Source: Laguncularia racemosa (Eukaryota > Streptophyta > Magnoliopsida > Myrtales > Combretaceae). From it: a DNA stretch of 64,000 bases. Shown piece by piece: positions 54,337 to 64,000 of the stretch. The notes under the pieces were generated by a model that worked only from the letters and a program-made list of their open reading frames with translations, was not told where the DNA came from and did not search any database. How positions within the stretch are numbered: the first letter of the stretch is position 1; each line of letters begins with the position of its first letter. Both the position numbers and the translations under genes were made by a program. The stretch covers positions 4,417,323-4,481,322 of the forward strand of contig JBBMOL010000058.1 in the NCBI GenBank assembly GCA_037954665.1. The letters run 5' to 3'.

Positions 54337-57300
54337 TCGTCAATAAGGTATAAATGCATATTACTATCTAGATAACATATCAGGTACGTATACATATTGT
54401 AATTAATTTTTTTCTGTAATTTGATAGGCATCGTTATAGCATTTTGAAAATATACTATATGTATGAATATTGACTTATGATATTAATAGTACAAAAAAGA
54501 ACTAATAATAATAATAATAAATAAATAAATAAATACGAAGCATATTTAGAAATGAATATGTATGTATATAAGAAAAGCATTACTTTTTATATATGAAATA
54601 TCTACTGTACAACCTATAACTACAATATATTTAGTATGAAAATTATTTTTCCATATGCTTCTATAATTATAATGCTTACCATGCATATACACAAAGTCAC
54701 TTATGATTAGGGATAACAAATATGTCAAATAAATACATGTTAATACACATAGAAATTAAATCAATAAATATTTGTTGTTACCAATATTATAAAATAAACT
54801 AAGCACTCACAAAAATTTACAATTCTATAACCAATTTAAAGTTATTAATAGGTTATACATCAAATATACATGCATTGGGATAACTGAAACTTAGAAGGAG
54901 TGATTAGTAAATATTTACGATAACATTGATTATTACCTTGCTAATGATAGTTCTTTTCTATCAATGAACGCAACAGTACTAAGACTTGTAGATACATATA
55001 TTTGCAAAAAGAAAAAAAGAGAGCAAAAAATATATTAAAAAATAAAAGAGAACTTTATGGACTTTTCAAAAACAAAGTTATCCTAGACAAAGTAACATTA
55101 ATAATGAAGATGTATATATATTTATACACAAGTTTCTATGCTTAAATGGTAAGTAAATTTATGTTTATTTATATAGTTGAAACGAACATTTATAATCATA
55201 ATTTGATTTATTTATTATTATTTTTAGTACGTCTCTATGCATGTAAAAGTTGTGCGTATATATGTAGTTAATGGATTTAGATTGTCATTGAAAACATATG
55301 AATAACATTTAAATCTTCTGACTCACTATAAGCGTAAGTTATCTTAATTTTTAGTTTAATTTAGATATATTGTTCTTATTAGGAGAGTTCTTCAACTCAA
55401 ACAAAGCCATCAAGGACTTCTACTTAAGAAAAACTCAAACTTAGGATGCTCAAGTGAGGGAATTCTAATGATTTACTATTTGCTTGCCATTTGTTAAATT
55501 GTGTTTTGCTTTGTTGGTTGTTGTTGATTATTTGATTGAATAACCGATTGCATTGTATGTCATCGTCTATGTGATCACCATATTAAACTGCAAATTTAAC
55601 TTATTGGCCAAAATAATTGGATATACTTATCACATCTCTACAACCCAATAGATGCATAAAAAAGAGCATAGAGTGTTTAAGTTTGCCAAATATTTTTGAA
55701 ATGTTCTTAAAATATTTAATTTTTGGAATTTTTTCATAAAGGTTTTGATTAAAACCTTGGTGTGTGCTCTTAGAAGCCAACTTTTGTAAAATTTGGTGTG
55801 TGCTGTCAAAAGCTGCTATTTGTAAAACCCTGATATGGGCTCTCAAGGCCTCTACTGGTAATTTCATATAAAATTCTGGTGTGTGCTCCTAAGACCGTTG
55901 GTGAAAATTTTATCCAAAACTTTATCTAAAACCTGGATGTATGCTCAAGAGGTCACTGATAATAATCTTATTAAAATTGGTTTTGTTGGGGTAGAGCTAT
56001 TAAATCATCCCTTAATTGAGGCCACATGACATTATTGATTCATTAATTGATAGTGTATCCTCTAAAGTTGGAATCACTTAGATTGATCCTTGCGGTACCC
56101 CCTTCTTAATCAAGGTTAACTGTTGAGTTTATCTAATGAGACCAAGTCTACAGGTAGCCTCATGAGGATAAGGTGAGATACTCTATGCGGTTAAGTACAA
56201 AAGACAATTGACATGTAAATGATGCAAATCTACATCTTCCATGGTTCCAAAATCCCACAGATATGTTGTTTGCATTCATCATGCTTGCATTTATTTTGTA
56301 TGTAGATAGATTGTATAATTTGCTAATTAATGCTTGGCAAGTTTGCTTGAGCAATAGTGGTGAGTTACGAACTCACTGAGTTGTGGTTTTGATTACTACC
56401 TACAGTTTTTCTTGTAGATTACTTAAAAAACTAGGATTGGGTTAGGATTAGAGTGAAAAGTGTCTCGCCAACTCAAGACTTAAATGATAGGTGTAGAATT
56501 AAGATCTCATTGCCTTGAACATAGATTGTGAGATAAAAGTTTTAGACTTGTGTATCCTTTTAAACCCCAAAACACTATCTCTCTTAAATTTTGTTTGCAC
56601 TCATGTTTGAGAAAAATTAAACTACTCAAGTTTATAGTTTGGTAGGAGATTTTGATTTTCGTAGTTTTGATGAATTGTAAAAATTGGTTTTTGCAATTAC
56701 TTTTATAATTAATTATATGTATTATGACTAAATGTGATAAAGGAAGATTTAGATGGGAGTCTTGTAAACTCTAATTTAAAAGGAAATTTTTATATTATGG
56801 GCACATACATAATATGACTACTTTAGACTAATTGTGTTAGGCCTTCTTTATGGTCATTTGAAGAAGAAATAGTATAAATCGATGCCATTAGGTATTTAAG
56901 TTTCTTAAGGGCAAAGAATATCTTCATGGATGGATGGGCAATGTGGGGCAATCTACCATGAAATCAAGGGCTAATTTTCTTCGAGGAAAAGGGTTGGAAG
57001 AGATAAAATATCTTGTTTTATTACCTTAATTAAATATGTAATGTTTGATCTAAATACCAACCTCTTAATTATTAGGGAAATGATATTCCTTACGGTGATG
57101 AAAATATAGGATGATCTGTATCATAATAAGATTTGGTGCATCTTGGATCAATGGTAGTATCAGTTGATGTACGCACGTAAGTGCCAAATCTCTTGTTGTA
57201 AATAAACGATTTTAATCAATCGAAAGGAAAATATTTGTCATTTATTTATTGTGTTTCACTCGCGGTTTATTTTATAATAATGTTGCAAGAGAATAACATA

Positions 57301-57418
57301 TCATGTTGGTGTTTAAGTGTAATAGGTTATCCATGAGGATTTATTGATGTTGTGTTAATCTCTATAATGTCTATGATTGAGTGAATGTTCAAAGGGGATA
57401 TAGGCATATTGTCATAGC
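54337..57418. other. Intergenic DNA between the two MITE copies
   Basis: No gene supported. Four phrases with GGTGTGTGCTCTTA-like text recur between 55,757 and 55,935, a degenerate tandem repeat of roughly 45-50 bp. The stretch 55,400-56,480 has features seen in the 3' parts of long plant LTRs but no defined ends. Confidence 0.45.
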
Positions 57419-58077
57419 TAGGGTTGAGCAAAAAAATTGATCAAACTATGAGTCAAATTGAACCATTAATTAGGTTTGAACTGGCTTTTTAAATTAAAAA
57501 ACATTACGAACTAAATTGAACTATTTTTTTAGGTAAAAAAAAATTATAAACCAAACCAAATCGTGAGATATATAATAAAGAAAATGATAGTGAAAATAAA
57601 AAAAAATGCATGATTAAAAAAAAGAATCCTATATCGCTTATTCAATTCTTTCTCTTATTTGATTTTCATCAATAACTCATTACATTTTTAATTTTGTATT
57701 TTTATTTACCGATTGATATAAAAATCAGAATTACCTAAAGAAAAACAGTAAAATTTTATCAAATATATTAAATAGGTATTAAAGATAGTGGGTGATACTA
57801 GAGAAATGATAATGAATTAAATCATTTTTTTATGTTAAGTATATATTTTTTTTAGTTATTGACTTGTATATAGAAAAAAATCCATAACATGTGTAAAAAT
57901 GATTTAAATTATAGATTGAACTGGATTGATTTTTTTTTTTCTTTTTTGTTTGAAAAATTGCGAACCAAATCACATGGTTAGGCTCGATTTAGAAAAAAAA
58001 CAAAGTAAAAAAAATCATAATGTACAATTTAGTTTGATTTGGCTTGAGGAACAAACCATGCCTATTTCCATGTCCTA
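57419..58077 (-). mobile_element. hAT-like MITE, copy B (inverted relative to copy A)
   Basis: Begins TAGGGTTGAGCAAAAAAATT, the complement of the end of copy A, and ends near CATGTCCTA. The middle (CTCTTATTTGATTTTCATCA, about 57,651-57,670) is the complement of the middle of copy A. About 660 bp, no coding content. Confidence 0.6.
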
Positions 58078-58578
58078 GCTTGTCTTGATTTTGGGTTATA
58101 CATACTATATAAGATGTATTAAGGAAAGATACGAATGGAGAAGCCCTAGCTAATGGGTGTAAACATAATCCATAATATTGCATTTAAGCATCATCAATTG
58201 CTTCCCTTGTGCACTAGTTTGATAAATCTTTAAACATGAGATCTTTGTTCACTTGCTGTGCATGTGCTTTAATATAGGTGAAATGTAACTTATCCTTAGC
58301 TCCTTATCAAATCAAACATTAGTATGCCTCAAAGCCCTTATGAGTCACAATGATAAGTCAAGATAGGATCCCTTCCATCTCTAATTTGGGAAATTGTATA
58401 TCCTAAGTCACTTAGTTAGTCTGAAGTGTATCAAAAGTTGAAAATCATGGCAAGATGAATTGAGCCTAAGTTGTTCTTGTGAACAAAACAAAGAATCAAG
58501 TTTGTGATGATGTATCAAAAACCAAATGATCCAAGATATGGAAATGGAGATTTACAATTAGATATGTGGTTTATATTT
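58078..58578. other. Intergenic DNA, nothing recognised
   Basis: No ORF or repeat visible. Confidence 0.5.
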
Positions 58579-59129
58579 TGTAAAGTCCCAAAAATTTTGA
58601 AAAACTATATGAAAATTTAAAGAAAATAAATAGAATAATAAATACTTCTAGGTCGGGGTAACGAGAGGAAAAATTTTTTAATATTAAAAAATTTGAGAAA
58701 TGTACGATAAAAATTCAAATGTTGTGATGCATAAATATTATCTCAATAAATTGTGTCAATAATAGGTTTTAAAAAATTAAACAATTAGAAGAAAAATTCT
58801 TTGAAACGTAATTTTCAAACAATATTAGGTTAAATAATGAAATTAATTTAAATTATAGACCTAGGAATTTTAAATGAAAATTAAAGTAAATATTTATGTT
58901 TGGAGTAATCAAATTAACATAGACGTAAGTTTTCGTAATAAAATGCTAAAAATATGAAATTTAAAGACATCTCGTATATAGGCAGAATATCAAAATAGGG
59001 ACATTATAATACAAAATATAATATAATATAATATAAATATATATATATATACATACAATTGAAAAAAAAAAATTCAAATTTGCCACCGTCCCATTCGTCC
59101 ATCACGTCATGAACAATAGGCGGTAGGCA

Positions 59130-59400
59130 ACAGAAGGTGCCATCCCGTCCTGCTCCTTTCCCCCTCTTTCCTTCCCTTTTTCTTTTCTTTCTTCTTCTTC
59201 TTCCTTGCTTCCTCCATTCTTCTTCTTCTTCCTTGCTTCCTCCATTCTTCTTCTTCTCCTTCGTTCTTTTTTTTTCCTCCAGTGTAGCATCTTCCCTTCC
59301 CGGCCGTCCTTGCCTCGCGTTTCCCCTTCCTTCATTCTTCCTCCTTATCGTCTTCATATTCCCTTGATGCGGTGCCATCCCCCTTTGTCACTCTCTCTGT
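59130..59400. repeat. Pyrimidine-rich low-complexity stretch
   Basis: TTCTTC and CTTCCTCC repeats, including a duplicated unit of about 27 bp (CCATTCTTCTTCTTCTTCCT type, 59,190-59,250). The long open frames on both strands here are a by-product of the composition. Confidence 0.75.
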
Positions 59401-59639
59401 CACACCCTCTTCCCACTCCCACTTTAACTCCACCTGGTTGACAACTTCCAATTAGTGACCGCTCAAGGTGACAACTCTCTCGAGATTTGGCTTGTGCTTT
59501 CTAGGTCCGTGGGTGGCGCTGTTAGTTGACAAACCATAGGCGGCCTCAATTGAAAGTCCCACCTCTCGGAGGTGTTGTGCTGGGCTTAGAGGACGGCAAT
59601 GGGGGCGGCTAATCTCTTTGAGCACGGATGGCTCAGCTT

Positions 59640-60030
59640 TAGGATAGCAATAGCGACAATAACAATGACGATGACAACAACCACAATAGCCATATAACGA
59701 TGGTAGCAACAACAACAATGACGATGATAGCAACACCTAGCCGAAGGAGAAGAGTGGAGATGCGTATATATAGATATAGTGTTCGATGTGTCGTTGTGCA
59801 AGGAACAACAACCGACGACCATCTAACTATAACAGCAGTGACGACAACTATGGCCGCAACAATTATAACAGCAGCAGCAACGATGATTCCTACAGCAACT
59901 GCAACGACGATCCCAATGGAAGTAGCAATGGTGACTCTAACAGCCGTTGCAACAACAACAATGGTGAAAATGATGAACGACAGCAACAACGCCCCCAACT
60001 ATGGCGACAACAATGACCATAACGACCACA
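59640..60030. repeat. CAA/ACG trinucleotide-like low-complexity stretch
   Basis: Irregular CAACAACAA, GACGATGA and ACNACN repeats. Overlapping open frames in several phases give Thr/Asn/Asp-rich proteins on one strand and Val/Ile-rich ones on the other. I see no sign of a real gene. Confidence 0.7.
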
Positions 60031-60179
60031 ATAATGGCAACAATGCTGACAATGACCTAGTAGTGGTAGCGGGCTGGTGCGGTGGAAAAGTAGAGAAGGA
60101 AACCCTTAGTGCGAGCTAAATGGTTATGCTAGGATGGTGTGAGTGGTTATGGCAACAAGGATGGTGAAATGTTATATGA

Positions 60180-61400
60180 GGATGTGTATGTGTGGGGGGA
60201 AGTATGTGGTGTGTAAGGTATGTGTATGTGAGTGTGTGGTGGTGTGTGGAATGTAGGATGAGTATGTGTGTGTATGTGAATGAAGGTATATAGTGTGTGT
60301 AAGGATGCGTGTATGTGGTGGTGGGTAGTGTGTGTGTAAGGGTTGTGCATGTGTGGGTGAAGATGTGTGGAGTGTAAGGATGTGTATGTGTGTGGGAAAA
60401 GGAGAGGCAAGTGTGTAGTATGGGTGAGTATGTATGTAGGCGTATTGAAATGGTGTGTGGTGCGGTATGTGTATATAGTGTGTACGGCATGTGTGTGTAT
60501 ATGGGTGTGTGGTGTATACGAAGTGTATGTGTATGAGATGATATGCGGTGTGTGTGAGAGGGGTATGGATGGTGTGTGGTAGGTGCGGTTTGTGTGTGTG
60601 TGTGTGTGTGTGGATGCCATATGGCATGTGAGGGTATGTTTGTGTATGGAAGGTGTGGGATGTGTAGAGTATGTGTATAGGTGTATGGAAGGTGTGGGGT
60701 GTGCGATACTAGTATGTATATGGATGGTGTGTGGTGTATGTAGCATGTGTGTATATGTATATGGAAGGAGTGGTGTATGTGGGTATGTATGTATGTGTGT
60801 GAAATGGTGTATGGACATGTGTGTGTAAGTATGGAAGTTGAGGATGGTGTATGTGGGATATGTATGTATGAGTATGAGACGATGTGTGGGGTGTGAACAT
60901 GTGTGTGTGGGTATGGAAGGTGCATGTAGTGTGTGTGAAGTATGTGGGTGCGCATGTATTGGTGGTGTAAGGTGTATGTGGAGTATGTGTGTAAGTGTAT
61001 GAAATGGCATGTGGTGTGGGTATGTATGTATGTGTAAGAGATGGTATGTGGTGTGGATATGTGAGTATGTATATGGGAAGTGTGTGATGTATATGGAATA
61101 TGAGGGTAAGTATGTATTGGTAGTGTGAGTTGTAAGTGGAGTATGTGCGTATGTGTATATCGGTGGTGTGGAACGTGTGTGGAGTATGTGTGTATCTTTA
61201 CACTAGTGGTGTGTGTGTATGTGGACTTGAGGAGAAGAATAACAAAGTGTAGATGTGTGTGTGTTTAATTAGATGTATGGTATGGTTGTTTGTATGTATG
61301 TATAGTTTCATGCATGGTGTGCGGAGTATATATGTATATGAATAAGAATATGTGGGTGTATGTGTACGTGTTATGTATAAAGGGTTGTTGGTGTATGTAT
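60180..61400. repeat. GT-rich low-complexity block of about 1.2 kb
   Basis: Made of irregular TATGTGTGTG, GGTGTGTGG and GTATGTATG words, with very few C on the plus strand. It includes a pure GT run at about 60,592-60,613. It explains the overlapping His/Thr-rich open frames up to 287 codons on the minus strand, which are artefacts. Confidence 0.9.
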
Positions 61401-62576
61401 GGTGATGGAGGCATGAGTGAAGATGGAGATTGGTAGAGAGGATGGGAAACCCTATAGGTGGAAATGTCAACAAAGGAAAGAAAAAAGAATGGAAAGGTGA
61501 AATCGAGGAGGAAGAGGGAATTGTATGAAGAAAGCGAATGTATCTGTATGTGAAATTGTGTAGAAAAAGAGGTGTCATTGATGTAATAGTGGTAGCCCGA
61601 GCAGCTTGATTAAGTAATCAAGTTAAGAAGGGAAGGCCTGGAAGTGTGTACGTGCTATCAGTGAACTGATTGTGTATGTGAGTGTGGGGAAAGACATCAG
61701 GAAGTTTGAGAAGAAATAGGAGTTAACGAGAGATGGAGAAATCCAACGGCAATTGTGTAGAGTCACTGTAGCTAACCATTCGATACCATACTCAGAGAAG
61801 AGACTATATGCCGGAATCACCTAATGATGGCTAGGACTATGACGACCCTAAACAGGTGAGTGAGAAACTTAATGACATACTACCATATTGTGTTATATGT
61901 TGATTGCTATGCATGTAAAATTGTTTTTTGTTGTGTTTGCAATTTATTGTGATTATTGTTAAGTTGAGTTATGTAGTAGGGATTAATGAGTTAGGAAAGA
62001 AGTCGTAAAGAGTGTAGAGGAATGAATGGTCTGAGGGTATAGATGTTATTACCTTAGAAATAGCACTTAACACCATATTGCTAGTGCTATTACCATAAGC
62101 CTAACCCATGATTCAAAAATCGTTTTCTTCAAATCAAACCAAAATATAGAAACATAGCTTTTCCTTCTATAGCTACCAAGTAGGTGTGCTTAGTTGGAAT
62201 AGGGTGTATAGATATTATTATGTATACATATCAGAGTTGTTTCCTAAATGTGTAGATATATACTTAGGCAAGCTTATTTTCCTATTATATCTATATAATA
62301 CACTCATGAAAACAACCATACAAATCATGAGTGCAACCTTAGTTTTTACGACTTGACAATCCTGTTTTCTTGCCCTCTTAAGTATGTAAGGGAAGGTGTC
62401 TAGTGAATTGTCCTTAATTAAAGATGTGTCACAAACATATATATATATGTGTGTAGATATATATATATATATTATATACAAATGTTTTGAGTACATTAAA
62501 AAGGAAAATATGAGACGACCTTGATGACTCTCGAGAATGTGAATAATAGAGCACTTAAGAAGTACGATGATAGAGA

Positions 62577-62715
62577 GGTGTCAAATAAGATGATTGTAAA
62601 TCAACCCCGAGTGGTTAGTTTGACATTTAAGACAAATGACATAGAAGTGTCAGATAAGATGATTGTATATCAACCCTGAGTGGTTGGTTTGTCATTTAAA
62701 GGAAATGGCACAAAG
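62577..62715. repeat. Tandem duplication of a 69-bp unit
   Basis: GTGTCAAATAAGATGATTGT followed by CAACCCCGAGTGGTTAGTTT recurs with small changes 69 bases later (GTGTCAGATAAGATGATTGT, CAACCCTGAGTGGTTGGTTT). Confidence 0.85.
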
Positions 62716-63242
62716 AGGTGCTGAGTTAATTTAATTTGTTATAAAATTGGATAAGTCTATATCTACAAGGTCTAGGTTCAGTGTCTGTCTTGAGTGATAA
62801 GAAGGGCATGATCTATGCTTGTTGTGATGGTGTGAAATGAAATGCTTGATAGTTACTTCATTGTTTGAATGAGAATTGATTGTGATTGTATATGTTATTT
62901 GATCACCTTAAATCAATTAATTAAGGAAGTGGACCTTATTAAAACTGGATATGCATTTCCACGAGACATTGCATGAGATTGAAGGCCATCACTACTACAG
63001 GGCTTGCTAGGGTAATCAAGAGGATTACTATTTTGCCAAGTGTAAACTAAGTAATTAGGAGATTGTCGCGTCTTGACGGTTCTAAGTCGGTCGATCCTTG
63101 AGGGTTTTGCTCCATCTGGTGTAAAGAGGCACGAGAGTGTTCACTATTGAGTTAAAAAGATATCATAATTAACAAAGTGATAAGATAAATAAACTAGGTA
63201 ATGACTTGGGCACTGATGGTGGCTTCGAAATCCCTAACCCAA

Positions 63243-63266
63243 GGGGGGGGGGGGGGGGGGGGGGGG
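63243..63266. repeat. Run of 24 G
   Basis: An uninterrupted G homopolymer between AACCCAA and CATAAATCC. Its length may be unreliable in the assembly. On the RNA or single strand it could form a G-quadruplex. Confidence 0.95.
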
Positions 63267-63853
63267 CATAAATCCTAAACTTCACATCGGTTATTGAAAG
63301 ACCACGTGAGATGTTACATTCATATGGTTGCTCATGCATGGCTTATGTTTGATAACTTGATTTGAATTTGATATTGCTTGTGTGCACGTAGCATTGAAAG
63401 TGTTATCATCCCATTCACCGAACCATAGTGTGCTCACCCCCTCACAGACTCTTTTGCAAGTAGTGATTATGAAAGCTTATGATGGGATAAGATGTGAAGT
63501 ATTGAGAGTTTTGGAAGACCAGAACAACAAAGTAAGAATTGTAAAGGATAGATTGTTTAGATGAAATGTTAGAACCCTTATGTAAATAAAATTTAAAATT
63601 GAGAAATCTAGGATTTATCCTATTTTACTGATTGGTAGGAAATATCAATTTTCTGCGATCATGGTTGATTGTAGGATACGGGATCCATAGTTGTATTTTA
63701 CTATATAATTATATGCAATATGACTAGTTATAAATATAATTAACTAGTTAGAGTCTTACGATCTCTGACTCTTAAGACGGTTATCATATAACGGGTGCAC
63801 ACGTACCATGATGATTTTAATGGAAACTTTTAAACCCCTTTCGGGGTGTGACA

Positions 63854-64000
63854 TGTTCGGTGTAGATCATGTTGATCTTTCTTAGATTATCAGATGGCTC
63901 AAAAGAGTACAGTTTAGTGTTCCACGATTCAATACCAAATGGCGGTATAATTGTGGCAAAAGGGAACTCGGTGGATCCCACACAACAACACGAAGTTTTG
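63854..64000. other. End of window, nothing recognised
   Basis: 147 bases without a supported ORF or repeat. Confidence 0.5.

Larger units (their letters stand above)
58579..63853 (+). mobile_element. Possible decayed very long Gypsy LTR
   Basis: The left edge TGTAAAGTCCCAAAAATTTTG and the right edge CCCCTTTCGGGGTGTGACA look like the start and end of long LTRs of Tekay/Del-type plant elements. A pyrimidine-rich leader-like stretch (59,130-59,440), a GT-rich block and late text such as GTGTGCTCACCCCCTCACAG also fit. No primer site follows the right edge and the flanking 5-mers (TATTT, TGTTC) do not match, so it may be a truncated or composite relic. Confidence 0.3.

Noticed and set aside
59004..60119. 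Lys/Glu-rich, Val/Ile-rich and Thr-rich open frames on both strands
   Set aside because: Low-complexity CTTCTT and ACN repeats keep several frames open; no conserved motif is visible.
60116..61010. Overlapping open frames of up to 287 codons rich in His, Thr and Ser on the minus strand
   Set aside because: They come from the GT-rich composition: three frames are open at once, with no domain, start context or splice signal.

Overview
The window is nuclear DNA from a flowering plant, most likely a dicot. It is AT-rich, has GT-AG introns, initiator-tRNA-Met and tRNA-Arg primed LTR retrotransposons, a CACTA transposon, MITEs and a SINE, and one recognisable host gene: a seven-exon family-9 endo-beta-1,4-glucanase. 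There are no operons, CRISPR arrays or rRNA genes, and I found no credible tRNA gene.

Layout. (1) 1-16,697: a plus-strand Ty3/Gypsy element (Gypsy-1) whose left LTR is cut by the window edge. Its gag is split by an 8.8-kb non-autonomous Tat/Ogre-like element (3,529-12,343, TSD GAAGT, tRNA-Arg primer site, satellite-like tandem repeats before its 3' LTR). Its leader carries a probable solo LTR (576-2,155, TSD GCTAG). (2) 16,698-28,588: a decayed, internally deleted CACTA (En/Spm) transposon on the plus strand. It is interrupted by a complete minus-strand Gypsy element (Gypsy-2, 18,815-24,700, two 635-bp LTRs, TSD CTAAT) and ends in a CACTA-type terminus with subterminal repeats. (3) 28,589-33,385: intergenic, with one putative MITE. 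(4) 33,386-36,109 minus: the GH9 endoglucanase (496 aa predicted, all exons joined in frame), with a SINE-like insert in intron 2 and a TATA box upstream. (5) 36,240-41,341: AT-rich intergenic DNA with a LINE fragment. (6) 41,347-44,718 minus: Gypsy-3, a gag-protease-only element (TSD GGGGA) lacking RT, RNase H and integrase. (7) 44,724-64,000: gene-free DNA made of probable decayed long LTRs, two inverted copies of a hAT-like MITE, a GT-rich low-complexity block and a 24-base G run.

Coding potential. Only the endoglucanase looks functional. The three Gypsy polyproteins are dead, yet they stay in one reading frame over long distances: about 22 premature stops against one frameshift. Nearly all the stops fall where a C-to-T (or G-to-A) change of Gln, Arg or Trp codons explains them, the pattern expected from deamination of methylated cytosine in silenced elements.

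I saw no convincing new host system. The most unusual material is in the transposons: the nesting itself, the Tat-like element with a tRNA-like module inside both LTRs and a 92-to-37-bp tandem array, the CACGGCCGTG palindromes recurring in unrelated LTRs, and the in-frame gag-protease deletion derivative. All homology calls are by eye; no search was run.
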